A DNA stretch of 64,000 nucleotides. Source: Mycteria americana. Lineage: Eukaryota; Chordata; Aves; Ciconiiformes; Ciconiidae. Under the pieces are notes generated by a model. It saw only the letters and a program-made list of their open reading frames with translations. It made no database searches and was not told the DNA's origin. The DNA lies in contig NC_134368.1 of the NCBI RefSeq assembly GCF_035582795.1, forward strand, positions 32,362,501 through 32,426,500, written 5' to 3'. Made by a program: the position numbers and the translations under genes. Below are positions 1 to 11,600 of this stretch, piece by piece (position 1 is the stretch's first letter; each line of letters begins with the position of its first letter).

Positions 1-986
1 TAGTAGTCAACACTGACTGTGCTTTTGAGTTTCTTTTTCTTGCACCTTGCACAATGGAAGTCTGTATTATACCCAGGAGCTCAGAGTCCTTTAGATTCTG
101 ATTTTGAAGAACAATAAACTAATTCAGAGGTTGGTCCATTGCTCACATGCTTCAAAACCTTAACCAGCAGAATGAAAACTGACTCTTCATAATGGCAGAC
201 ACTGGTAGATTTAGTGCTCCCCTTGGGATGCAAGGTGATAGACCTGAAGTCTCTCGTTACAGCAGGCTCTTTATTGCAGGTGCATTGAACTCCTGGTGTC
301 TGCTGTGCCACAACCATTAGCATAAGTCAGTCAGGTGCAGGAAGAGCAGGGAAACATGTGAAATTAGCAGACATGTCCCACTGAGAGACATTTTCTGCTC
401 TGCCAGTTAACAACACAACATCTGCAGGGTAGAGACTGTCAGAGAGACTGTGGTTGAAATGGCTTTTGGTTGCATGCAGGATTTAAAGATATGAACTAAC
501 AGAGAAATTCACACTGATCATTGATTACTGGGGGTGCTTTTTGCCGAAAAAGTGAATACATTCCTGCCTGTTTTGCTAGAACAACATTGACCTGATATCC
601 TGTTGCAGGCCACAAACTTTCAATGCTCAAACCACTGCACATGCTATTTTCAGTACTGCATCTTGTGCCCATAAGCAAGAGGGCAGTGCTGAGTCTATGT
701 GTGAAAAGTAGATTTGAGGTTGATGTGCGTATACAAGATTTTTAACCCCTGGACTCCCCAGTTACACACAAGTACCAGTAGTTTGAAACCTTCACAGTTT
801 CTCATAGGCATTAGGATTACCTTTCTCTTTTTTTAAAATTTGGCCTGACAAGCTCTGGATGTTTTCATATTGCTTTTTCATATTTCATTCACACCTTGAA
901 GACACCCTGAATGTTATGAGTGGTGCAGAGTCACCTGAGTGCTAATTTGTCGTTTCTGAGTTTAAACAGACTTTACCTTCTTCCAG

Positions 987-1078
987 ATGCATTTGCTAGG
1001 ATCAGCGCTGATCTAGATTATCTGTCCTGGCAGCTTGAGAGCGCCCACCGACGCTTAGCCCAGGAACTTCAGCAGTAG
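987..1078 (+). other. Possible orphan terminal coding exon or coding relic (unrecognised)
   Basis: After a pyrimidine-rich stretch ending in AG at 985-986, an open frame runs for 2 nt plus 29 codons to TAG at 1076-1078. The peptide has a regular pattern of I/L spaced by charged and polar residues, including the core DLDYLSWQLESAHRRL, which looks like an amphipathic or coiled-coil helix. The segment is richer in GC and CpG than its surroundings. The frame is open upstream to about 920 but has no ATG, so it would have to be the last exon of a spliced gene (entering in phase 1) or a relic. No family was recognised, and the known plus-strand neighbour in mammals, CEP135, does not appear to match. 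A chance ORF of this size is quite possible. Confidence 0.22.
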
Positions 1079-2944
1079 CTGAATATTGGGGCTAATAACC
1101 CCCAAATTTAATGCCTGCAAGCTGTTCTGTTTGATTGCCAGTGGTCAAACAATGCACTTATCCTTGTCCTGTCAAATGGAGCATGATTTTGCCCAAACCC
1201 TAATTACATTGTTGCACAAAATACTCTTATTTGTAGCTGTCTGAGGGCGTAAGGCTGAATGAATATAGAAAATACTGTTTAATAACTGTTAGAGTGTGGG
1301 AATAGGATAGTTGCTGCAAAATCGCCATCTGATATTCACTTTTAGTTATATGCAAAACGAAGCATAACAATCCCTAATAAGACTCAAAAACTTTTGAGGA
1401 AACGTTTACATCATGGTTTTGTTCAAAATGGCAAAATTTGTTTCAAATTTTTCAATGTAAAACTAAAAACTAGTGAAACCAGAAGAAAAATTGGTTAAAA
1501 AACTAATTCAGTTGCTCTGTGCAATTTTACAAGTTGTTTTTACCTGTTTAAATTTTTCCTACTTTACAGCCTATTACTATAGTTTGAACTTTTTGTAATA
1601 AGAAAGTTTCTTTTATTTAAAAAGGCATTTCATGCTTTTTGCCAGAAAAATACTTAAAATTAATTTTTACATACTCTAGTTGAAGGAAAATCAAAGTTAT
1701 AATAAGCTCTCATTTTATTTTTTAGAAGTTGTTAGTTTTTCCTTTTGAGAAACTAGAGTCAAACACTGCATTTTTATTTCAGCCAAAACTACAGTAAAAA
1801 CACTGACATATTTTTCTTGAGATATAATTGATTTAGAACTGCAGGATGTGGCTGTTTGGAAGGAAAAATAAGAAAGTGTTGCTATTTCACTAGTTAGAAA
1901 GAGTAAAGAAAAACCATTTTGTATGAAAGTCTCAGAGGGAAATCTGAAGCTAATGAAAATTTCTCAGGTTGCGATATCTTTTTTTTCTTTCTTTTTTTTT
2001 TTTTCTTTTAGACTGCAAACATCTCAAACCATTTACAAGAGATGTGGCTGGCAGGAATTGCTCAGCTTATAAGAACCCCTCAAAAGAGGGAAAACAAAAA
2101 TACTCAGGCTAGCCTAGAAAAGGTGAATTAAAATTCTTTTTTTCCCCCTTATGCCTAGGCAGTCTGGGAGAATGCTAACCGCTGGCCCCTAGCAGCGTAT
2201 CCTGATATCTGATCACTTCTATTAGAGAAAAATCCCCATTTCAGAGAGAGAGCAAGACTGTGTGAAAGTAGAGAATACCACACCCCGTCTTAAAAAAAGG
2301 TAAGGACAAGTTTTTCTGCTGATCCTTTCATACTGTAAGTGATGTCTTCATTTAACATTTCATTAAGTTGGAGGCAGAAGTGAAAATGTAGATAATAACT
2401 GAATACTAAAGTACTTATTTTAACCTGCATGTTCTAACTTATAAACAGAAAAAAAGAGCTTTTTCGTATTAAAGGAAGAATGTGATGCATGTGTTACTGT
2501 ACTTAGAACTATTTTTTCTGTAGCTTTTGTGTATGTTTTGGAAAAATAGAAAACAAGTACTGCACACAACAGCAAATATTTTCTTTCATTTCCACCACCG
2601 AAGTTATTCTTAGCCATGCAAAGATTTATGTAGTCTCTGGTCTACCAAGCAACTCTCGTTTTGCCAAGACAGATATACAGCGTGTTTGTAGAATGCTGCC
2701 GCTGGGAATTAGTGCTAAGTAATAGTCCACCACTTAGGCTTTTATCAGAACAGATCTGCACTGTTTTCCTTTCTGCCAGGTTTTGGATTGATTGGTTATT
2801 TGTAAAATATTTACAACTCTACTTCCTTAGACGCTTCAGTTCTAAAAAGTACTGGAAGAAACTGAAAACAGTTAAAACATACTGTACTGTGCATGTTTCC
2901 TCTGAAAGTGGAATGACAGCACCAGAGGATTTTTTCCATTCAGA

Positions 2945-3000
2945 TTTTCTTTTTTCTCCTCTTTTTTTTTTTTCTTTTTTTTCTTTTTTTTTTTTTTTTT
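2945..3000. repeat. Long pyrimidine (T-rich) tract
   Basis: About 56 bases are almost purely T with scattered C, ending in an uninterrupted run of 18 T. Read on the minus strand it would be an A-rich tail, so it could mark the 3' end of a retroposed transcript inserted on that strand, or simply be a simple-sequence tract. No flanking target duplication was found by eye. Confidence 0.85.
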
Positions 3001-3009
3001 GGCCTGGGA

Positions 3010-3046
3010 GTTGGAATTGCGAATGGGAACGTTGGAATTGCGAATG
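3010..3046. repeat. Two-copy 21-bp tandem duplication next to T tract
   Basis: The 16-mer GTTGGAATTGCGAATG occurs at 3010-3025 and again at 3031-3046, giving a 21-bp period with 5 spacer bases. It lies immediately after the T-rich tract. No coding role is apparent. Confidence 0.85.
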
Positions 3047-6000
3047 ATAGGTAATAATTTCTTTCTATAGCAGCCATTCTGGAATGTGGTCCCAGGGCAA
3101 ATGTGTTCATCAATGACTTCATCTGCAAAAGCCCTACTCTAGACTGCATTTCTATAAAACTGGGGTCAGTGTCTATCTAATGTAGAAATGCTGTCTTTGC
3201 TTTTGCACAAAACAATAGGGTTCTCTTATTCAAAGTTATTTATGTGATTTAGAGAATCTGTCCTGTCTAACCAATATCACCCTGTAAATTAACAAAGACT
3301 ATTAGTTAACTAAAAGTCCTGCCTTACTTGTGACTGTCTTGCCAAAATGTACATTTGACTGGTGCGTTAGGTGGCAAGAGAATGAACGATAAGCAGATAT
3401 CATTGACAACTCTTCTGAAATGATCAGCTGGAATACATTGTCTTGTCAAGAAAAAAAGGTTCTGTTTTCTTGAGACGGTCATAGTCATGAGGATATTTTT
3501 CTACCATAAGAACCTACTACGCCTCAGCTGAAGGTACACAGGTGTTTTTGAAATACCTATTTGTGAGATGTTGTCTGTTAATGTATTATGGGTAGGATAT
3601 GTTCTTCGTTTTTCAAAGCAGGAAGATAGAAAGTGTGCCACCACTAGTGGAAAGTTCTCTGTGAATGCAGGATGGTTCCTACCTGCTCTCTCCAACCTCA
3701 TATTTCCATGCTACTTGTGTGTAAGGATTACAGATTCTGAGCTATCCTCTGTTTCCTTTTAATAGACTTCATTTTTGCATGCAATACAGCAGTTTTCAAA
3801 TAGCACATTTTGTACTTTGCCAAGTAAAATACAATACCCATTGGCTTAAAATACAAATATTCAAAGAGCAGTCTGAGAGTGGTCAGTTACAATATCATCT
3901 CCAGATTGGCCAATATGAATTTCATAAATAAAGTATGCAAGACATACATTTCTGTATAGAATTTGCATATAATTTTTCTTCCAAGAGAATTAAAGCTAGG
4001 GTTTTTTTCTGACAGTGTACCCAGTGTTCTTTCATAACCCACCCCCATATCCTGTTGTTAGAATATTCTGCTTTTTACTGCAGAAAATAGGATCAAAACT
4101 TTAATAGGAAGTAATTTGTACTATGAGTAGAGATTTTGCTTTATCCATAAGATTCTCTTTGTTGTAAATAATTTGTAAATGTTGTGTTAGTCAATTTTTG
4201 AACAAGTTTATTGAAGTCTAATATTTTATTTTTTCTAATACATACATTTTTTACTAGCTCATTCTACCATTTCACATTTTCTGGGTTAAAATGCTTACAG
4301 CTTCAGACTCATATTTATTGGTGACCCTATCCTGCTTCTCCAGAGGCTTCAGTTTTCCTTTAAGGCACACTTTTTGTTTTCATTCTTCAAAAAAAGTGGA
4401 AGAATAGGAAAACCTTTATTCTTTTATGTTCTGTTAAAGTTTCTGATTTCATTTGTATCATCCAAAGCTGTTTTTTCCCCTTTATTCCATTAATTTCTTG
4501 TTCTCCTTCTTTTGCCTCTCTTCTTCTTTATGTTACCCAATTCAGATTTCTTTCTTAGAATAACTGATGACTATGGATACATTTGATTGTGTTCTTTCAG
4601 TCACTTTAGTGGAAGTACAAACAACAAGGATTTTATGAAATGAGTTACTGTGAAATAACTAGCTATGCAAATAATCTATTTCCTTATTTTAATGAAGAAG
4701 TCCTGCCAAGAAGACGTACCTCGGTTTCATCAACATCATATTGTAGCATTTGTTCATGATTAATTGTCTAGATTTCTAGACTTTTTTAGTGCTACACTTG
4801 CCATGAATTTTAGTGATAATTAGAATAAGCCTCAATCTGAAAAGTCCCTTCATTTGTGAACCCTCTACATATTATTAATGTGAATGAATTGGTTGTCTTC
4901 TCAAATTTAACATCACAAAAACAGCCAGGCAGTCTTTCACTGACTCTGATTTCATGCTCTTCTGCTATTCAGCCTTAGCTTGCTTTCGTGCAGAACAATG
5001 TCATGTCCTCATTCTAGTCCAGTGCAGGAGTGACCCCACGCACCAGAGAAAGCTGCTCGTTTAATCCGTGGCTTGCTCACCTGGTGCCTCTGGCTGTGCA
5101 GGGCTGGGACCTGGGGTAGTGAGCTGTAGAGCTCAGCTGGGTAGCTCCATGCTTGCACCATGTGGAAAACTCCTCTAAAAAACTCATCTGTGCTTACTAT
5201 AGCCATGTCTGCCTACTGTGTGGCCTGCCCCAACACGTGTCCTTCTTAGAAAGAACCACCTTCTTTGTCTCCTCCATGACCAAAGAAGAACAACCAAGAA
5301 GATGACCTGAGAGCCGCAGCAATCTGAAAGGATGTTCACGGTTCCATGGAAAGTATTTTCTGATATGCAGTTAACTAATTAGTTCAGAATATCACACTGT
5401 CTGCAGAACCGCGTAGAACTTTGCAGCAGGAGTTGAAAAGTCGGGTGGTTAAAGCCATCTGCTGATCATCGTAGGGCAATAATTACAGTAAAAATTCTAA
5501 AGATTTTGATGGTCTGAAAACTATGCTGTAAATATCAAATACTGGTTTCTTATATCATTAGGGGAATGTCCTGGTTGTGTGTATTTCTCTCTGTGGCCAG
5601 CATATAGGCAATTGGAGGCTACCAGCTTCTGAGTCTAGGTATTTAGTCCTTCTCTTTCTAAGAGTTGTGAGATCTGTGCCTAATATTTACTAGATTGGCA
5701 ACCTGTAAGCTTCTGGAAGTTGAGAGGGTTGGGGTTTTTTAATTATTACTGTCAGGGAAGTGGGAGGGCAGTAGGTAGATCTGTTATAAGGTGGAAGCTA
5801 CACCTGACAATTTTGGGATCTCCAAGAGAGCCTGGAGAAAGTGAAGCGAATGGCACAAGCTCCTGTACAGAAATTTCCTCTGAAAGGTAATACTGTCATG
5901 GTGAAGAACAGTTATTCTTGATCACCTTGCTTTGAAATAATGGTAAGACAACTATAAATAAAACAACAAATGAACAAAACAAGTTTCCATGTCACATTTT

Positions 6001-8503
6001 TCATGTTCCTTAAGCCTCTCAATATCTAACTTCTCTAGTTAACTTTCACATCTGCTCTGTTTCCCCAGGAAGCTACCCAGTATGCAAAAACTTGTCTCGA
6101 TAACTTTGCAAGAATAGGTTTTTTTCTGCTTTTACTTCCCTTGGATAAGCTGGATGGTATATCTATGTTAAAATCAGAGCAGTATTTATGTTCAATCTCT
6201 AGATGCCTATATGGTTTTGAGTCTTTGTAGTTAATATAGAGTAAGAGTTTTAGAAAAATTAATATGATAGCTTCTAAGGCAGAGCTAATTTTTGTGAAAT
6301 GATTTTATTTCAGTAGTATTGCTTGGTTCCAATTAAATATGTTCCTTTATTTTAACTACCAAGTCATAACTGGAATTGAGGTTTTTGTTCCTAGTTAGAT
6401 TCAATAGTTCCAAGCAAGATTTCCATGCTCGCCAGAAGTATTTTGGAGCAGCTTCTATCTCAAAATGGGGCCCAAACTGTGAAGCTTGACTGGTTCTTGA
6501 GTTTTTTCAATGTGTTCAAAATTTCTTATGTCAAGTCAATTTTTTCACAAGGCCAGGAGCCATGTTTGCAAAATTTAGATCAGTTTCTGTTTGGATTTTT
6601 ATTTTTGCGGTCCTGCTGATGACAGGAGCTTATGCAATTAATCCAAGTTTCATAAGTTACATTCTTTTGATTTCTTCAATGCTGAATTCTGAGTGAATAT
6701 CAATGAAGAGTACTGTAGGCAAAATTATCTGAGGGCAAAAGGTGATTTATGCTTCCTCTAGTACTTTTAGAACTGGGCCAATGAAAAATTCTCTATAGTT
6801 ATTTTTTGTATTGCTGCCCCTACATTAGAGTTTTAAAGTTCAAATTTGGAACTTAAGAGTACTCAGGAATTCAGGTTTGTAGGTTTGGGACAGGCAAAAA
6901 CTGACACAAATCCTGATTTGACTTTGCTAAAGTGGTGTTTGTGTTCATGATACCCTGCCTTAAGCGTCCAGCAGTGGCTAAATAATCTTAGAAGCCCTAA
7001 TTCAGGAAAAGAGAATCACATGCTTAATTTTAATATGATTTAGTGCTTCCTTGAGCTGGAAGCTCACTATAGCCTTGGGCTTTAGTGGCTGACTAGGATG
7101 GAGAGAGGTAAAGCTCTTCGGGAAATTCTAAAAGGAAAAGACACCCATGTAGATATCAGAGCTAATTATTATACGGCCTGTTAAATTCAGTACTGGCAAT
7201 GGACTGACTATCTGCTCTGATTTCAAAGACTGAAAATTCCCTGTGGCCTTCCTCCCCTCCATCTGAACGAACCTCTCGGCTGAAATGCAGCTCAGAGACT
7301 TACACAGCTTTTAAAAAGCTGCCCATGCATACTTTGCTATTTTTACTTCATGTTTCACTGCACTCCCTGAACTTCTTGGAGATCTGCAATGGCCTGAACA
7401 GGCAGTAGGCAGGCGTGTCTTCAGGACAAGGTCCTTCTTCAGCTCCATTATCTTTATCATTAAGTAGAAAGGGGAGCTGAACTCTTCTGTCATGGTTGGA
7501 TAATGTTTTCCACTGCAGGGTCCTGCTGAGGTTGCTAATTTTTGTTGATATAACTCGGGATAAAACAATGTCATATAGTGGTGTTTTGTATCTTACTCTT
7601 CTTCCGTATTGCATATGTTATTGTCTAAAAGTAAGACTTCTTCCCCAAAAGAGAATGGTTCTGGAGATGAATAAAAGTATAAAAAATATGTAACCCCTAG
7701 GCAAGTTTCACTAAAAAAAATTCTTCCAGGCCTTTTAAGCTGTTATTTTAATCTACCTATATGTTTTACAAAAGGACAAATACTGTAATTTTTAATGGCT
7801 ATCATGTTAGATCTGGAAGATATAATGTGCCATTATATATATATACTGCTACTGCCTATGTTACATAGGAGTATCTTTTATTGAGCCTGTTAATGTAGTT
7901 GTTTACTTCTTGGTGAAACAAAGTATGGGAAACATGCAACTGGAGAATGTAATGTGAAGAAAATAATTTTCTGTAAAAAGGTTTCTTTGTGCTTCTGCAG
8001 CATTCAGGTAGCCAATACAGTGCTTTATACTATAATACTGTTTATTATACTGTTTAATATAGTGTTCGTGTATAGCTCTATTTGTTTATTGTGTTAAATA
8101 GAAATACTGCAAATATTATTAAAAATATTTATTATATAAATATATAATCCTATTAGTTGTTTCCATTAGTAATCAGAGGAAGGAATACAGACAGATGGTA
8201 AATGTGTTCTGCACAATGTGACTGTCTTGTTACAGGACTCTGCGATTCATTGGAGGTGTGACTTACCAGTGCTGCTGCATTTTGTTCTGAAGCATAGCTA
8301 TAATTTTCACATATTAAAGTCTTCATAATGTAATGACTCTTGTACCCTCACAATACGGCTACTGCATAGTTCCAAAGAAGCCTAAAATGTAAGACATTTT
8401 ACTGCAAGAACAGTGATTTAAAAATAAGGGAATCTTAAACTTGTGTTTGATTTCAAAATCTCAGTGGTTATATAAATGTGTTATGCTGTACTTCTTGTTT
8501 CAG

Positions 8504-8548
8504 TAACATTTGAAAAAAAAACCCAAACAAAAAAACCCCACCAAAACC
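8504..8548 (+). other. CRACD: 5' UTR portion of CRACD first coding exon
   Basis: The exon is proposed to begin after the acceptor AG at 8502-8503, which is preceded by the pyrimidine-rich CTTCTTGTTTCAG. The 45 untranslated bases are A/C-rich. The first triplet of the exon, TAA at 8504-8506, is in frame with the downstream ATG, so translation cannot extend upstream and the ATG at 8549 is the natural start. The exact exon edge is inferred from the splice consensus alone. Confidence 0.55.
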
Positions 8549-8615
8549 ATGGCTGCAGCTGAAAGGGATACTAACCAAAATATTCACTCTGAGGTACTGG
8601 GTACTGATGATTCAG
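8549..8615 (+). CDS. CRACD: CRACD coding exon 1 (N-terminus, residues 1-22 and first base of codon 23)
   Basis: This 67-nt segment starts with ATG in a near-ideal Kozak context (ACCATGG) and encodes 22 residues beginning MAAAERDTNQ and ending in the acidic LGTDDS. It ends in phase 1 with TCAG before a GTACTG donor at 8616, which is weaker than consensus. The lone G joins the AC that opens the exon at 34182, restoring GAC (Asp23) and giving LGTDDSDKKK. From recollection, the paralogue CRACDL has a similar acidic LG-D/E-S stretch just before its lysine run, which supports homology. An in-frame TAA lies 45 nt upstream. Identification rests on phase, Kozak context, the stop and paralogue resemblance, not on a database match. 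The intron to the next exon would be 25.6 kb, plausible for this large gene. Confidence 0.62.
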
Positions 8616-11600
8616 GTACTGTAAAAATAAACTGGGTTTTGGTTGTAAATTAAAGAGACAGAACACATTTTCATTTTATTTACAGAGGAAGCCTCTTCCT
8701 TCCTCATAAATTACTTATGCCCGTGCCTGAAAATTGTAGAGTTGACCAGGCTGGTCTTGCAGTTCCGTCTTACTACAGACGGGTCTCCCAGTGTCTTTCT
8801 TACGTGGTCTGGAGCATATTTAATCACTTGGGCTAGCAACTTCCAAGTATTTGTACAGAAAGTCTAGGTTACAGTTTTTTACAGCAGGATTTGATTTAGT
8901 GTTCTTTCCCTTGCTTCCCTTGCTTTTTTTCTTTTTCCTGCTATTTCAAGCTGTAGCAATGTTCAGCTTAATTCTAGTGTTCCATGAACGAAAGAGTCCT
9001 AGAAACTGGCTCTAAGAAGCAATACTGTATTCAGTTGATTTTGTCTTTCCTCTTTTAAGTGTAGGACTGTTCATTTCATGATCTATTTCTGAGTACCTTG
9101 TCGAGGTGAATGTTCTTGCGCTTCATACTTTATTGAGAAACTTTTCCTGATACTGAATCTAAACTTTCTCTGGCAACATTTTGTCCTAGGAAACACTTAG
9201 AGCCTCCTAAACAACCGTACTCCTTTCATTCTTCTATAGTCTTGCAGCAAAAATCAACAAAGTTTAGTACTGAAAGACAAAACTATCTTTAAGGATTCAA
9301 ACTATAATCATTTCTATTCCCAAACTTATGGCATTTCCTCTGTTAAGCTATAAAAAGAAAGCGGCCATAAGGAAATCTCCAGTGATGGAAAAGAATTACG
9401 GAAAAGTAGATCATAAAGAAAACAATTCTTTTAGGTTCCAGTTCAGGAAGTTGCTCAAGGATAAATTAAACTGAATTCCTCAGTTGGGGTTTTGGTGTCT
9501 TAGTTGCATACATCATTAGTGAAAACAATACCATCTGTATATTTTACTTCTTCTGAAGTGTTATTAAATAGGCTGAAGACATCTTACTTATTTTCCCTAG
9601 TCATGTTCCCAGCTGCCCTCATGGAAACTAGCACCTTTCCAAGGACACTGGCCCAGCAATTTTAGAATTAACAGACCAGATAATACATTTTAAAAGATTG
9701 TCACTTGAAAATGAAAGGCACTCATCATCACCTATAGCTTAATAACTTGTAATTCATATTAAGTACATAAGGGAAATTTATATAGCCTTTGTGATGTCTA
9801 TACAAAGCTGTAAATGGACAAGCCGACAATTCAGTCAGTTGAAAGAGAGTATAAATGACTGAAGAGATATTGAACATCCTTATTGAAATCTTAATTCTAA
9901 AAAGCATAAAACATTTCCTAAGAAGACTGAAATGCCTCTTACTCTGCAAAGAAATCTGACCTATGTTGAGTATTAGTTACAGAAGCAGAAGTAAAGAAAG
10001 CTTTCTCTGGCTTTAAAGGATTTGTAATCTATATCATCTAAGTAAAAGCTAGGCAAGCAAGATCATCCAAGATCATTCCACCAATAGTGTTTATCATATT
10101 AGTGCAACAGAACAGACCCAGGCTATTGACCTTTTTTACGAGTCCTTGACTCTGTTGGTGGCAGCAGGGTATATAAGTAGTAGAAAGATTTTTTGGGGAA
10201 AGACTTTGTTGTTTGTATTAAAATAGATGGTTGAGCTAATTATGGAATGGGTGTGGGGATTTGTAGGTGTCTTTCCCTTTAGATGCAATTTCTCCTTATA
10301 GTTTTAAGAAGCTTGGAAGAACTGTGCAATGGTAGCACTTAGGAGTTAAAATACTGCTGAAAGTTGCCCCCAGAAAAGTCATCATACAAGCTCATGCACT
10401 GCCAGTTTTCTGCTAATTTCATGACCTTGACCAGAAATCCCCAAATCCATGAGGCACTGATTTTAATCTTTATTTAGGATTCACATGTAGCTAATCTTGT
10501 TTAAATCCCCTCTGCCTCCTTATTTTCCTCCCCTTTCTTTTTCTTCTGTCAGCTTTTCATTCTCATCAGTTTGCCTTAAAGGCCCAGGGTGGATGAGTCA
10601 GTGATTCCAATCTGTATCTGCTTAGATACTGATTCCCTTTTAGGGATAGCAATATCATGCTTTAGCTCAGTAGGCAGTCATGCTTTTTGAGCGATTTTGA
10701 CATCTAGAACTTTCTTTTATTAGATACTGACTGCTGCACTCTTCTCTCCATTTCAGAAAAGCAAGGTCTCTGGGGTCTTTTTAAAAACAAATAAAACAAA
10801 CCCAACTCTTGACTGCACAGATATTACCAGTCCAATGAAGATTCATCCTGGTTTAATTTTGTGTTGATATCTCACTTTCCTTTCTTGTCCACTCGTAAGT
10901 TGTTCATTCATCTTTGGTAACCTGAACATCTACCTCCTTGCCTTCCTGCCTCCCACCAGTCTTCTCCTCCTCCGTGCTCCCAGGGAGTTCCTAACATTGG
11001 TACTGCAGACCGTGTGGCCCTGACAGTTTGGTGGGAAGCTAATACCATATCTCTCCCTTGCTAAATAAAGAAGAGACTGCAGGTATCCGGAATAAGAAAG
11101 GCTGAAAAGCCAAAATATCTGGTGAGAAGATCTTTCGTGCTGTCACCACAGCAGCACCAGAGTGCTCGAGCAGGCACAAGATACTTCTGAAGCACAGTAA
11201 ATGCCACATTTGCTCCATGCTCTGGAGCTGCAACCACACGCTCAGATTAGGAGTCTCTCACTTGGAGGGGGTGAGGAGGGAAGGAATATTTTTCTCCCTC
11301 CTTATTTCTCTCTTCATCTATAAAGCCGGGGAAAGCTGGAAGGGTAACACATGATGGTATTGTTCTGTGTTCATTTTTTCTAATCAGCCAAAGTATTGAA
11401 AATAGCTTCTGTCTCTTTAAAATGGTGTGGTATTTTGTGCTGTGGCTACTACTAAACGTGAAGTTATTTGAGTGAACAGAATAACTTCATGTGTGTTGAG
11501 GTGTGAGGTGACCTCATTATTCCTAAAGCTGTTCCTGTTTTGTAGCACTTCTTATTCAGCTCTACTCTTTCAGCTGCTCGGGTGTTTTTATTTCTGCTCT

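Larger units (their letters stand above)
1..8503. other. Upstream / 5' intronic non-coding sequence of CRACD
   Basis: This AT-rich stretch has no convincing gene apart from the exon-like ORF annotated at 987-1078. It holds T-rich tracts near 1978-2010 and 2945-3000, a short AT dinucleotide run at 7834-7845, and very AT-rich sequence around 8030-8160. No CpG island or first-exon promoter signature is visible. Because a splice acceptor sits at its right edge (AG at 8502-8503), the main CRACD promoter and non-coding first exon probably lie further left, outside the window. If so, this is intron of the CRACD transcript rather than intergenic DNA. That reading is inference; transcript data would decide it. 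Confidence 0.5.

Noticed and set aside
2940..3149. Lysine-rich ORF on the minus strand
   Set aside because: The lysines come from translation of the T-rich simple tract; not a protein.
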